Of a DNA stretch of 64,000 nt, positions 1 to 8,133 are shown piece by piece. The position numbers and the translations under genes were made by a program. Each line of letters opens with the position of its first letter. Position 1 is the stretch's first letter. The DNA is from G965222335 sp965222335. Lineage in GTDB: Bacteria; Pseudomonadota; Gammaproteobacteria; Pseudomonadales; Halieaceae. The stretch lies in assembly GCA_965222335.1 (NCBI GenBank), contig OZ244944.1:1612001-1676000 (forward strand). The letters run 5' to 3'. The notes under the pieces were generated by a model. It was not told the origin of the DNA. It ran no database searches and saw only the letters and a list, made by a program, of their open reading frames with translations.

Positions 1-80
1 GCCGGCGCACAGGGGGCAGTACGATTCAGTGCTCATCTGCTATGCTTGCCGGCACCATTCACCATGAGAGGTAACTGTAG

Positions 81-560
81 ATGACAATTCAAGTTGGCGA
101 CAACATTCCGGCCACCACACTCAAGACCATGGGCGCAGAAGGCCCCGAGGACATCACCACCGACGCCATATTCGGCGGCAAGAAGGTCCTCCTGTTCGCA
201 GTGCCCGGCGCCTTCACCCCGGGTTGCAGCAAGGCGCACCTGCCCGGCTACGTGGTGAACGCGGACAAGATCAAGGCCAAGGGTGTGGACACCATCGCCT
301 GCATGGCGGTCAACGACGCCTTCGTCATGGACGCCTGGGGCAAGGCACAGAATGCCGAGGAAATCCTGATGCTGGGGGACGGCAATGGCGACTTCACCGC
401 CGCCCTGGGTCTGGAACTGGACGGCCGCGGCCATGGGCTTGGCACCCGCAGCCAACGCTTCGCGATGCTGGTCGAGGACGGCAAGGTGACCCACCTCAAT
501 GTCGAGCCAGGCGGCGGCATTGACGTCAGCTCCGCGGAAACCATGATGGACCTGCTGTAG
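81..560 (+). CDS. Peroxiredoxin, Prx5-like
   Basis: This 159-residue protein is a thiol peroxidase of the Prx5 (AhpE/TSA, redoxin) family, which reduces hydrogen peroxide and alkyl hydroperoxides in the cytoplasm. The active-site segment VPGAFTPGCS carries the peroxidatic cysteine at residue 49; the family usually has PGAFTPTCS, so a glycine replaces a threonine just before the cysteine. A second cysteine lies near residue 74. Full length matches the family. An AGAGG sequence sits about 9 bases before the ATG. It stands alone, followed by a 30-bp palindrome and an AT-richer region. The reductant (glutaredoxin, glutathione or thioredoxin) cannot be told from sequence. Confidence 0.93.
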   Translation: MTIQVGDNIPATTLKTMGAEGPEDITTDAIFGGKKVLLFAVPGAFTPGCSKAHLPGYVVNADKIKAKGVDTIACMAVNDAFVMDAWGKAQNAEEILMLGDGNGDFTAALGLELDGRGHGLGTRSQRFAMLVEDGKVTHLNVEPGGGIDVSSAETMMDLL

Positions 561-567
561 GCCCGTT

Positions 568-597
568 TTCACGCATGGCCCATGGGCCATGCGTGAA
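568..597. repeat. Perfect 30-bp palindrome after peroxiredoxin gene
   Basis: Two 15-base arms (left arm TTCACGCATGGCCCA) meet without a spacer and are exact reverse complements. It begins 7 bases after the peroxiredoxin stop codon. There is no T-run on either side, so it is not a textbook intrinsic terminator, though an RNA copy would form a very stable hairpin that could protect the 3' end of the message. It also marks the left edge of the AT-richer region. Confidence 0.8.
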
Positions 598-836
598 GCT
601 CGGGGAATAAAGCTCATAGCGACAGCGTTCAGAGCAAGGCCCACCAGTGCCATTTCAATTTGATATTACCGGATGGAACGGAAGCTACTTAATCCGGGCG
701 TTGTTGGTCGTGACCCGCCGGGCGACGGCCACTGCCTCTTCTCAATGGTCCGAAAGATAATTCACGTTATCGGGATCACAACGCGTGGAAGCTACCTTAG
801 CTGTTTTTTTACATCCCATAATTCCGCTTCGGCAGG

Positions 837-1229
837 CTACCCGGTATGGAACTGAAAAACTACGGTGGTAGCAATAAGGAAGTATAGCGCCGCCAAGCTG
901 GAGGCTACATGAGAGCTATAGTAATTGGGATTACTATCTACCAGCTCCGGGGAAACCAATACCCATCCTAGCTTGATAGCGGACACGACCAGAGGCACTG
1001 CTAAGCCGCCCAGCCCCAAAACCCATATCTTACTCCCTGCCGGTACTACGCAAAGCAAGAACGAGAGTGCCCACAAATATATCAACCAGAAATTATGATG
1101 GCTGTCCCCCCAACTGTTTAGTGCGAAAACCGCATGGCCGAAGCGACTGTATTCTAGTGAAAGCAGCAGCCAACCAACCATCACCGTGAGATAGAGTGCC
1201 ATCATCCAAGGGAGTGACCTATGAGTCAT
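837..1229 (-). CDS. Orphan four-helix membrane protein
   Basis: I do not recognise this 130-residue protein. It has about four hydrophobic segments (roughly residues 8-25, 45-62, 66-86 and 107-126), a short N-terminus containing an arginine, and no motif I can name. It lies in the AT-richer patch and is transcribed leftward, away from the IS3-type remnant. The membrane topology and an open frame of 130 codons make it likely to be a real gene, but it could be a truncated piece of a larger acquired gene. No function is assigned. Confidence 0.5.
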   Translation of the reverse strand: MTHRSLPWMMALYLTVMVGWLLLSLEYSRFGHAVFALNSWGDSHHNFWLIYLWALSFLLCVVPAGSKIWVLGLGGLAVPLVVSAIKLGWVLVSPELVDSNPNYYSSHVASSLAALYFLIATTVVFQFHTG

Positions 1230-1394
1230 CGTATTCTCTCCTGTGGAATCGACTGATAGTTGTTTTCAAAAGACTCTACGAAGGTTTCAAACCTCCAGCG
1301 CTGATATCTGCTGTTAATGTTGACCGTACCCCGTTAACTCGAACCATGCAGGATGTGGGATATCCATCTAAGGTAGTTAAACGGAGATCCCAAC

Positions 1395-1526
1395 ATGAAA
1401 CGCAAGCACTATTCATAAGAGCAGATCATCTCGATCTTCAAACAGTATAAGGCGAGCCGTACCATGGTTGATCTGGCCCGCGAGCACGGCATTGCCCAGA
1501 ACACGCTGTACCGGTGGAAGCCTTAA
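1395..1526 (+). pseudogene. Remnant of IS3-family transposase orfA
   Basis: Read from the ATG, the frame gives MKRKHYS, then TAA, then EQIISIFKQYKASRTMVDLA and on to AREHGIAQNTLYRWK before a second TAA. This is the N-terminal helix-turn-helix of an IS3-family OrfA, whose family consensus has E-E-Q after the serine; one GAA codon has become TAA. The homology stops abruptly after LYRWK (about base 1520), so the rest of orfA and all of orfB are missing. The sequence just upstream, including a purine-rich GGAG-type site before the ATG, resembles the normal leader of such elements. It is a dead scar of an insertion sequence. Confidence 0.8.
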
Positions 1527-1936
1527 GCTTGCTCGAAATTTAGAATCTGATAGAACCAAGAGGCAACAATAACCAGCAACACTAGTCCAGAAAAAAAGTG
1601 TCCTTTCCGCCGAGTCGCTAACGGAATACGTGAGAACCGTTTGTCGATTACGATGCACTTCTTGGTACGAAGAAAAATCACCCAGTTCGCGCCAAGCGCC
1701 GCAATGTAAATCCAGCCAAATTGGAGAAAGTCTGGTAAGCATTCAACTAGATTAAGAGAGTCTGATAGCTTCCACTCGGCGGACTGGGCCGCAAGCAGCA
1801 CGGACCATAGCAACGCGCTCGGCACCATTGATATTGAAATAACGGCCCAGACATATGGATCGTCTCGAAAAAAGGTCCCTTGAACTCGATAGAACTGCAC
1901 AAAGCTGTAATAAAAATAATAGTAGAAATCGCACAT
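1523..1936 (-). CDS. Orphan membrane protein
   Basis: This 137-residue protein is not recognised. It starts with an unusual tyrosine- and phenylalanine-rich segment (CDFYYYFYYSF), followed by about three hydrophobic stretches near residues 28-48, 70-90 and 113-132, and a basic loop (ATRRKG) before the last one. Its stop codon lies exactly at the break point where the IS3-type orfA fragment loses homology, so its C-terminus may have been redefined by the insertion or by later deletion. Codon use is AT-rich compared with neighbouring genes. Function unknown. Confidence 0.45.
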   Translation of the reverse strand: MCDFYYYFYYSFVQFYRVQGTFFRDDPYVWAVISISMVPSALLWSVLLAAQSAEWKLSDSLNLVECLPDFLQFGWIYIAALGANWVIFLRTKKCIVIDKRFSRIPLATRRKGHFFSGLVLLVIVASWFYQILNFEQA

Positions 1937-1960
1937 GAGACTTATCTCAAGAAACCGAAG

Positions 1961-2140
1961 CTATTCGGATCGCACCACTGTTTGCGCCTTGATGAGGGCT
2001 CCCATCACTAACCCAAGCGTAACTGCGCCACATTCCTTTGTAGCAAAATAAGACACCGTCGTACCGCGCAGACTCTCCTGGCTAAGGATGCGCTGGGAGG
2101 AATCTTCGTACGCCTGCGATACACAGGTCGCAATGCCTGC
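1961..2140 (-). pseudogene. Possible remnant of an unrecognised gene
   Basis: On the minus strand a frame of about 60 codons without a stop reads through residues such as CVSQAYEDSSQRILSQESLR and on to ATKECGAVTLGLVMGALIKA, ending in TAG at 1961. It has no good start codon at its upstream end, where it runs out of frame into the SRPBCC gene, and it is too short for a usual ORF scan. It may be the 3' end of a gene whose 5' part was lost at the edge of the acquired patch. I do not recognise the family, and chance openness is possible. Confidence 0.25.
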
Positions 2141-2745
2141 TAGCCTCCGTCCTCCGGCGGGGGCAGCACACGGACGCTATCGGCCAGGCGCTCGCGGTCG
2201 GCGTCCGTGGCCGGCTCGCCAGTTTCATAATAATGCTTGAGACCGGCAGCGACGCCGGTTAATTCATCCTCCAGGGCGGGCCGCGCCAGCCAGTCACCCA
2301 GGAACTCCCCGACACTGCCCAGGGGCATCAGCAGCACGATGGCCAGGGTCACCCGTGTGCTGGCCGGGCCCTGGCCCTGCATGTGATAGCGAAACTGTGC
2401 GCTCTTGAAGGGCGACATGGGCTTGTCCCCCCGGTGCAGGCGCAGGACAAAGCCCTCGCCGGGAGTCCAGTGGGTAATCGTTTCCTCGAGGTAGTCACCC
2501 CCTTCCTGGTACACCCGGCGCGAGGCACCCACGCCCGAACGCTCACGGGTCACGATTTCCGTCTCGGTGAGGCCGGGCACGTACAAATGCGCCACGGAGA
2601 AATCGCTCATGCGGCTCCAGGCGGCTTGCGGCGGCAGGTTCACATCGGTACTGACCGCCACCTCGATGGGCTCCGCCGCCCGCAGGAGCGGCGCCAGCCA
2701 CAGGAGGCAGAGGGCGGCCAGGCGGATGAAGCGAGGTTTAGGCAT
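2140..2745 (-). CDS. Secreted SRPBCC-fold (polyketide cyclase-like) protein
   Basis: A 201-residue protein with an N-terminal signal peptide (hydrophobic core LAALCLLWLAPLLRA, cleavage probably near AEP) followed by an SRPBCC/START-type hydrophobic-ligand fold: the opening strand VAVSTDVNLPPQAAWSRMSD is typical of the Polyketide_cyc family. It would act in the periplasm. Its start overlaps the end of the PqiA-like gene by 8 bases, so the two are translated together. Binding of a lipid or hydrophobic ligand is plausible given the PqiA-like partner, but the ligand is unknown. Confidence 0.75.
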   Translation of the reverse strand: MPKPRFIRLAALCLLWLAPLLRAAEPIEVAVSTDVNLPPQAAWSRMSDFSVAHLYVPGLTETEIVTRERSGVGASRRVYQEGGDYLEETITHWTPGEGFVLRLHRGDKPMSPFKSAQFRYHMQGQGPASTRVTLAIVLLMPLGSVGEFLGDWLARPALEDELTGVAAGLKHYYETGEPATDADRERLADSVRVLPPPEDGG

Positions 2746-3370
2746 GGGACGTCTCCGGGGTCAGTGCGCGCCGCAGCAGGTTGCCGGCGGCGATGGAAAA
2801 CAGGCAGTAAGCCAGGAAATAGTAAAAACCGGGTTCCAGGCTGGCTCGCATGAGCAGCATGTCGCCCATCTGGCCCGAGGCGGCCCCCGCCATGTAGGCG
2901 ACCAGCAGGGCGATGACAAAGACATCGGCCATGGACCACTTGGACAGGGCCGCATTGCTCGCCAGCAGGGCCGAGCGCAGCACCGGCGCCAGCGGCAGCA
3001 GGGCGCAGGCCTGCAGGGCCAGCTTGCACACCGGAATCACCACACTGAATAACACGATCAGCAGGGCCACCAGCAGGTTGCCATCGCGGGCCAGGGTTTC
3101 CACGGTGCTCCAGATGGACCGGGTATGCCGGTAAACCTCCACCCGCCCTTCGATCTGGTCCAGGCCCAGGAAGCGGGAAAACGCCGTGAGCATCTGCCGG
3201 GTCTGGCTGTCCGCCGACTCGCCGGCGATCAGGTTGACGCCCAGGGTGGCAATCTCGGACTTCTCGATGCTGCCGGACAGGGTCAGCACCGGCTGGGTCA
3301 CGCCCGGGTACAGCAGACCGATGGCGACCACCAGCAGTAGCAGGGCCAGTACCTTGCGCATTGGGTTCAT
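2738..3370 (-). CDS. PqiA-like (paraquat-inducible protein A) membrane protein
   Basis: This 210-residue inner-membrane protein belongs to the PqiA/YebS family. It has about four transmembrane helices (around residues 7-25, 98-118, 148-168 and 180-198) and the hallmark KWSMADVFVIALLVA segment. Typical PqiA has two such modules of four helices; this is a single-module, short version with a long extracytoplasmic loop after the first helix. PqiA proteins work with MCE proteins in lipid trafficking across the envelope, but no MCE gene is nearby; instead a secreted SRPBCC protein follows with overlapping codons. A GGGAGG ribosome binding site precedes the ATG. Confidence 0.8.
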   Translation of the reverse strand: MNPMRKVLALLLLVVAIGLLYPGVTQPVLTLSGSIEKSEIATLGVNLIAGESADSQTRQMLTAFSRFLGLDQIEGRVEVYRHTRSIWSTVETLARDGNLLVALLIVLFSVVIPVCKLALQACALLPLAPVLRSALLASNAALSKWSMADVFVIALLVAYMAGAASGQMGDMLLMRASLEPGFYYFLAYCLFSIAAGNLLRRALTPETSHA

Positions 3371-3434
3371 ACAGCCTCCCGGGCAAAGGGAGGCATGATA
3401 CCGAAAACCCGCCGGCGGCTCACCGGCGGATCAC

Positions 3435-4424
3435 TTACATCGCGGCGGGATCGAAGTCGCTGTAGAACTGGGAATACCACTTGCGGAACTTGGCGATCGG
3501 GCCGTCTCCATCGCAGAGGACCGGCAGGGGCCGGTACACCTTGTGCTCCCAGATCGGCTTGTCTTCCTCCAGCTGGCCCACGATATTGGCGATGATCGCA
3601 TCGTTGACGCCGTTGCTGACCACCTCGCCATCCACCTTGGGCTGGGTAAAGGCAAAGCGCAGCACCACGTTCTCGTCGTCAATGGGCGTGGTCAGCCCCA
3701 TCAGGAAGGTGTCGGCGATACCCTCGAAGCGGGTGAAACCCTGGCCGGGGCCCTGGGAACCGGTGTAGATCGCGCCATCCACCTCGCCCCGCGGCGTGGG
3801 CATTTTCGCCCGCTGTACGCCCCGGGACGTGGGCCCCTCGTAGGTGGTTTCCCACTCGGGCATGCTCGCGGTGCGATGCACAAACAGGAAGTGCGCCGGG
3901 TCCGCCGCGTTCTCCGCCATCTCCTGCGGGTGGGTGTTCAGGTGCCACTCGAAGCGCTTGAGCGGCGCCCAGTCTGAACTGTTGGCCTCTTCGTGCTCGA
4001 CCACCTCCCACAGGGGGGGCTCATCCTCGGGGTGGTACCAGGCCCACACCACTTGGTTGGTCTCGGTAATCGGGTAGGAGTTCAGGCACTGCTTGCCCTG
4101 GATCTTGGGTGGCATATTGCGCGCGTAGGGCACCTCGGTGCACTCGCCAGAACCGTTGAATTTCCAGGCGTGGAAGGGGCAGACGATGGACTCACCCTCG
4201 ATCCGCCCGCCGCGGCCGCTGTTCTCGTGAATACCGTAGCCCAGGTGCGCACCCAGGTGCGGGCAGTAGGCATCCAGCAGGCAGGCCTGTCCGGATTCCG
4301 TGCGAAACAGCACCAGCTCCTTGTTGAAATACTGGACCGGCCGCGATTCGCCTACCGCCAGTTCGTCGGAGTAACACACCGCGTACCAGCCATGGGGGAT
4401 TGGCATTGGATAACGTTTGGACAT
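3435..4424 (-). CDS. Rieske non-heme iron oxygenase, KshA-like
   Basis: A 329-residue oxygenase component. The N-terminal Rieske domain binds a 2Fe-2S cluster through CPHLGAHLG (about residues 53-61; Cys and His) and CPFHAWKF (about residues 82-89). The catalytic domain carries the mononuclear iron motif ENAADPAHFLFVH (Asp-x2-His-x4-His). The layout resembles 3-ketosteroid 9-alpha-hydroxylase (KshA) and cholesterol desaturase-type Rieske proteins more than ring-hydroxylating dioxygenases with alpha/beta subunits. No ferredoxin or reductase gene is adjacent, so electron donors lie elsewhere. The substrate (sterol or other hydrophobic ring compound) is inferred. The gene is separated by about 100 bases from the DASS transporter gene upstream. 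Confidence 0.88.
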   Translation of the reverse strand: MSKRYPMPIPHGWYAVCYSDELAVGESRPVQYFNKELVLFRTESGQACLLDAYCPHLGAHLGYGIHENSGRGGRIEGESIVCPFHAWKFNGSGECTEVPYARNMPPKIQGKQCLNSYPITETNQVVWAWYHPEDEPPLWEVVEHEEANSSDWAPLKRFEWHLNTHPQEMAENAADPAHFLFVHRTASMPEWETTYEGPTSRGVQRAKMPTPRGEVDGAIYTGSQGPGQGFTRFEGIADTFLMGLTTPIDDENVVLRFAFTQPKVDGEVVSNGVNDAIIANIVGQLEEDKPIWEHKVYRPLPVLCDGDGPIAKFRKWYSQFYSDFDPAAM

Positions 4425-4521
4425 GGGACAGCTCCCTCAGGTTTCCTTCTCAGCCCCCCAGCCTAGCAACCGCCGCGGGGATAGCAATGGCACAATCAGT
4501 CAGCCGAGGTGGCAAATCGCG

Positions 4522-5901
4522 TCAGGCCAGCATCACGTAGCAGGCACTGCTGATCACCGCGACACCGAGAAAATTCAGCAGCAGGCCCTCCCGGGCCATG
4601 CGCGCGGTACTCACCAGGCCGCTGCCGTAGACCACCGAGTTCGGCGCCGTCGCCACCGGCAGCATAAAGGCACAGCTGGCGCTCATCGCCGCCGGCACCA
4701 TCAGCAGCAGCGGCTCGATCCCGGCCGCCAGGGCCGCCGCGGCCAGCACCGGCATCAGCAGGGTGGTACTGGCGGTATTGGAGGTTGCCTCGGTCATAAA
4801 GGTGACCATCAGGCAGACCAGCACCAGCAGCGACCAGGTGGGCAGGTCGGTCATCCCCGCCAGCCAGTGACCCAGCTCGTCGCTGAGGCCCGAACTGACA
4901 AAGCCCTTGGCCAGGCAGATGCCGCCGGAGAACAGCAGCAATACCCCCCAGGGGATGGTGCTGGCCCGCCCCCAGTCCAGCAGCCGCCCGCCGCGGCCGG
5001 TGGGGGTGAGACACATCAGCACCACTGCCAGCAGGGCCACCGAGGCATCGTTGGCGGTAGGCAGGTCCAGCCAGGTCTTCCAGCCACCAAAAGGCTCGGA
5101 GCGGGTAATCCAGGCCAGCGCGGTCAGGCCGAAAATCAGCATCACACGCTTTTCCTCGGTGCGCCAGGCACCCACCCTTGGCAGCTCCACCTGCACCCGG
5201 GTGTCCAGGCCGCGGGTGAGAATAAACGCCATCAGGGGAATCATCACCAGCACCACCGGCACCCCCCAGCTCATCCAGCGGGTGAAGCTGATGGTCTCGC
5301 CGGTGACTTCGGCATAGACCTGCATGAAAATCAGGTTGGGCGGCGTACCGATGGGCGTGCCCAGGCCGCCCACGCTGGCGGCGTAGGCCATGCCCAGCAG
5401 CAGCGGCGCCGCCAGGCGCTCGCGCACGCTGCAGCCATCGAGCACCGCCAGGGCCACGGGCAGCAGCATCAGGGTGGTGGCGGTATTGGAAATCCACATG
5501 CTCAGAACCGCGGCGGCCACCATAAAGCCGAGCACCAGGCGGCGGCCACTGTGGGCGCCAAACAGGTTGACCATGCCCAGGGCGATGCGGCGGTGGGCGC
5601 CGGAGTGCTCCATCGCCCGGGACAGCAAAAAGCCCCCGAGCAGCAGCAGGATCAGGGGCGAGCCGTAGGCCTGACCCACCTCGGCGGGGGTCAGCACCCC
5701 CAGCAGGGGCAGCAGGGCCAGGGGCAGCAGGGACGTCACGGGAATGGGAATCGGCTCGAACACCCACCACACCACGCACCAGCAGGCCACCACCGCGACA
5801 ATCGCCATGTCCTGGGGGTAGCCCGACTGTAGCAGGACCGCGCCAACCAGCAGCGCCAGGACAGGACCCGCGGGCAGGGCCAGCTGCTGCACGGGGTTCA
5901 C
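4522..5901 (-). CDS. DASS/SLC13 family anion:sodium symporter
   Basis: A 459-residue inner-membrane transporter of the divalent anion:Na+ symporter family, importing dicarboxylates such as succinate or malate, or related anions. Both signature SNT motifs are present: SNTATTLMLLPVAL in the first half and SNTASTTLLMPVL in the second, plus the conserved GTPPNLIF segment. About eleven hydrophobic helices are seen. The start is a GTG whose bases overlap the TGA of the upstream beta-propeller gene (GTGA), so the two are translationally coupled. Substrate cannot be fixed from sequence. Confidence 0.9.
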   Translation of the reverse strand: MNPVQQLALPAGPVLALLVGAVLLQSGYPQDMAIVAVVACWCVVWWVFEPIPIPVTSLLPLALLPLLGVLTPAEVGQAYGSPLILLLLGGFLLSRAMEHSGAHRRIALGMVNLFGAHSGRRLVLGFMVAAAVLSMWISNTATTLMLLPVALAVLDGCSVRERLAAPLLLGMAYAASVGGLGTPIGTPPNLIFMQVYAEVTGETISFTRWMSWGVPVVLVMIPLMAFILTRGLDTRVQVELPRVGAWRTEEKRVMLIFGLTALAWITRSEPFGGWKTWLDLPTANDASVALLAVVLMCLTPTGRGGRLLDWGRASTIPWGVLLLFSGGICLAKGFVSSGLSDELGHWLAGMTDLPTWSLLVLVCLMVTFMTEATSNTASTTLLMPVLAAAALAAGIEPLLLMVPAAMSASCAFMLPVATAPNSVVYGSGLVSTARMAREGLLLNFLGVAVISSACYVMLA

Positions 5902-6974
5902 GACCCGGCGTCCACCTGCAGGGGTATCCGCACCAGCCGGTCCCCCACGTAGGAGCCGACGAACAGGCTGTCGGCGACCTGCACGGCCACGGTGCCCGCG
6001 CCCATGGGCAGGCCGGCGTGGTACAGCAGCTCCCGCCGCTGCAGACTCTCGGGGTCCACCGCGATCACGCCGAAAGGCAGCAGGCTGGGGCCGGCGTGCC
6101 CCTGCTCCAGGCTGTCCATCAGCTGCAGCAGATTGGCGTAGTGACTCGCCACCAGAAGGCTGCCATCGGCGCCCCAGCTGGCATTGTCAGGGTGCGACAC
6201 CGCCACCTCGCCAAGTAATTCCAGTCCCGGCCAGCTGAAGTGCTGCACCTTGTTGCCCAGGTACATGTTGACGTAAAAACTCTGCTCGTCGGGGGCCAGC
6301 AGAATACCATTGGGAAAGCGCCCGGCGGTCGCCGACAGTGCGGTAAAACCGGCGCCCTGTTGCCAGTGATGGACCTCGCCGGTGCTGAAGCCCAATACCC
6401 CGAGAAACGCGCTCCAGAGAGGGCGCTCCGGCGACGCCATATTGGTCGCCAGGAAGCCGCCATCCGCTAGGCTGGCAACGTCGTTGAAGCTCACCTGGGG
6501 CGGCGCCGGCGCACAGCCCCGCCACCGTACTCCCGGCGTCTCACCCGCAGGAAAAACTTCAAAAAACTCTACCGACTCACGCTCACCGTGATTGACCACC
6601 AGCAGCTGCCAGCGACCATCCTCGCGCTGGCGCAGGTCCAGACCGTGGGCCAACAGCGTGGCCGGCGGTCCCGCGCAGTCCGCGGCGCCCCAGTTGGCGC
6701 CGGGATCGGTCCCGGCGGGTGCCTGGGCCAGTTCACCGACCTCAAGGGTCCCGGGATCCAGCCAGCGCAGGCCGCCCGGTGCCGCCATCTGCCCGAACAG
6801 CAGGCGCCCATCGGGCAGGGTGACAATATCCTCCGGTGCCGCCAGGCCACAGACCGGAGTGATGCCGTCGCGCGGTTCGCAGGGCGCCGGCGGGCCGGCC
6901 ACGGCCGCGTGCGCCAGGACAAAAGCAGCCAGCAGGGCCGCCAGGACAGGCGACGACAGGTCAGGGCTTTGCAT
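5898..6974 (-). CDS. Exported SMP-30/strictosidine synthase-like beta-propeller
   Basis: A 358-residue protein beginning MQSPDLSSPVLAALLAAF, a signal peptide with likely cleavage after AVAG. The rest shows repeated propeller-blade elements (for example LPDGRLLFGQM, LADGGFLATNM, LLAPDEQSFYVNMYLGNKV, GADGSLLVASHY), as in SMP-30/gluconolactonase/strictosidine synthase-like proteins. The ATG at 6974 was chosen because GGAG precedes it by about 8 bases and the signal peptide follows; an upstream extension in frame has no such support and would run into the moaA leader. It is coupled to the DASS transporter. Catalytic activity (lactonase-like) is only suggested by the fold. Confidence 0.75.
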   Translation of the reverse strand: MQSPDLSSPVLAALLAAFVLAHAAVAGPPAPCEPRDGITPVCGLAAPEDIVTLPDGRLLFGQMAAPGGLRWLDPGTLEVGELAQAPAGTDPGANWGAADCAGPPATLLAHGLDLRQREDGRWQLLVVNHGERESVEFFEVFPAGETPGVRWRGCAPAPPQVSFNDVASLADGGFLATNMASPERPLWSAFLGVLGFSTGEVHHWQQGAGFTALSATAGRFPNGILLAPDEQSFYVNMYLGNKVQHFSWPGLELLGEVAVSHPDNASWGADGSLLVASHYANLLQLMDSLEQGHAGPSLLPFGVIAVDPESLQRRELLYHAGLPMGAGTVAVQVADSLFVGSYVGDRLVRIPLQVDAGS

Positions 6975-7093
6975 TATTGATCTCCGCTGTAACCGGGCAT
7001 CATCCTGTCCCAGGCGGCCTGCGGTGTAAAGGGTGGGCCCGTTCCGCGGGCGCCACTGGTTGCAGCGCAACAGAAAGATTACACTCGCTGGCT

Positions 7094-8101
7094 ATGTCAA
7101 CGTTTCCCGACACCCTGGTCGATCGCTTCCAGCGGCGCATAGACTACCTCCGCCTCTCGGTCACCGACCGCTGCGACTTCCGCTGCGTGTACTGCATGAC
7201 CGAGCAGATGCAGTTCCTGCCGCGACGGGAGGTACTCAGCCTGGAGGAACTGTACGAGGTCGGGCGCGTGTTCACAGGCCTCGGCGTGCGCAAGATCCGC
7301 CTCACCGGCGGCGAGCCCCTGGTCCGGCGCGACCTGCTCAGCCTGGTCCAGCGTCTGGGGAAGCTACCCAGCCTGGCCCAGCTGGCGATGACCACCAACG
7401 GGGCGCAGCTCGACCAGTATGCCCGGCCCCTGCGCGATGCCGGGGTCACGCACCTCAATATCAGCCTCGACAGCCTGCGGGCGGACCGCTTCCGGGAGCT
7501 GACCCGGGTCGGGGAGCTGGACCGCGTCCTGCGCGGGATCGAGGCAGCGGTGGCCGCGGGCTTCGAGCGGGTAAAGCTCAACGCGGTGATCCTCAGGGGG
7601 CGCAACGAGGACGAGGTTCTCGACCTCGTGCACTTCGCCCGCGAGCAGGGCGTCGATATCGCATTTATCGAGGAAATGCCCCTGGGCAATATCGTCGAGC
7701 ACGACCGGGACCTGAGCCTCTGTCGCAGCGAGGAACTGCGGGCCACCATCGACACCCGGTTCCCGCTGACCAGCCTGGGCGAACCCGGCGCCGCGGACGG
7801 CCCCGCGCGCTACTACGCAATGCCCGACCATCCCAGCCGGGTCGGCTTTATCTCGCCCCACAGCAATAATTTCTGCCACCTGTGCAACCGGGTGCGGGTC
7901 ACCGTGTCCGGGCGCCTGCTCCTGTGTCTGGGCAACGAACACTCGGTGGACCTGCGGGAGATCCTGCGCGGCGCCAACTATCACAGCGAACAATTGCAGG
8001 CGGCGATCGTCGAGGCGATGAACCTCAAGCCGGAGCGCCACCATTTTGGCGAGGAAGAGGCGACCGACATCGTCCGCTTTATGAACATGACCGGCGGCTG
8101 A
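7094..8101 (+). CDS. moaA: GTP 3',8-cyclase MoaA
   Basis: A 335-residue radical SAM enzyme that carries out the first step of molybdenum cofactor synthesis, turning GTP into 3',8-cyclo-GTP, the precursor of cyclic pyranopterin monophosphate. The N-terminal cluster motif is CDFRCVYC (Cys-x3-Cys-x2-Cys) and the C-terminal cluster ligands are CHLCNRV followed after about 13 residues by another cysteine. The C-terminus ends in GG, as required in MoaA for activity. The start MSTFPDTLVDRFQRR fits the family; the longer in-frame extension upstream has no homology. The moaC gene is not adjacent; a MoxR/VWA gene pair follows after 32 bases. Confidence 0.95.
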   Translation: MSTFPDTLVDRFQRRIDYLRLSVTDRCDFRCVYCMTEQMQFLPRREVLSLEELYEVGRVFTGLGVRKIRLTGGEPLVRRDLLSLVQRLGKLPSLAQLAMTTNGAQLDQYARPLRDAGVTHLNISLDSLRADRFRELTRVGELDRVLRGIEAAVAAGFERVKLNAVILRGRNEDEVLDLVHFAREQGVDIAFIEEMPLGNIVEHDRDLSLCRSEELRATIDTRFPLTSLGEPGAADGPARYYAMPDHPSRVGFISPHSNNFCHLCNRVRVTVSGRLLLCLGNEHSVDLREILRGANYHSEQLQAAIVEAMNLKPERHHFGEEEATDIVRFMNMTGG

Positions 8102-8133
8102 TACCACAGCCATTGGCCCGACAAGGAACCCGC

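Larger units (their letters stand above)
600..2139. other. AT-richer, probably acquired patch
   Basis: Base composition between the peroxiredoxin gene and the SRPBCC gene is visibly richer in A and T than the strongly GC-rich sequence on both sides. Codons in the two ORFs here lack the strong G/C third-position preference of the neighbours. The patch holds two orphan membrane-protein genes facing left, a nonsense-mutated fragment of an IS3-type orfA and a possible gene remnant. I see no integrase, tRNA or clear direct repeats. Acquisition by transfer followed by decay is inferred. The stretch 600-836 has only one doubtful short reading frame and no gene I can support. Confidence 0.6.

Noticed and set aside
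673..855. A 60-codon frame on the plus strand in the AT-rich patch
   Set aside because: No ribosome site, no hydrophobic or motif pattern, and it ends in the membrane-protein gene on the other strand.
4417..5832. A 471-codon open frame on the plus strand
   Set aside because: It lies antisense to the DASS transporter. Its translation is a Gln/His/Gly-rich low-complexity string, typical of a shadow frame in GC-rich DNA.
6975..7093. Molybdenum cofactor riboswitch before moaA
   Set aside because: The leader is short and I could not match the conserved helices of the Moco RNA motif.
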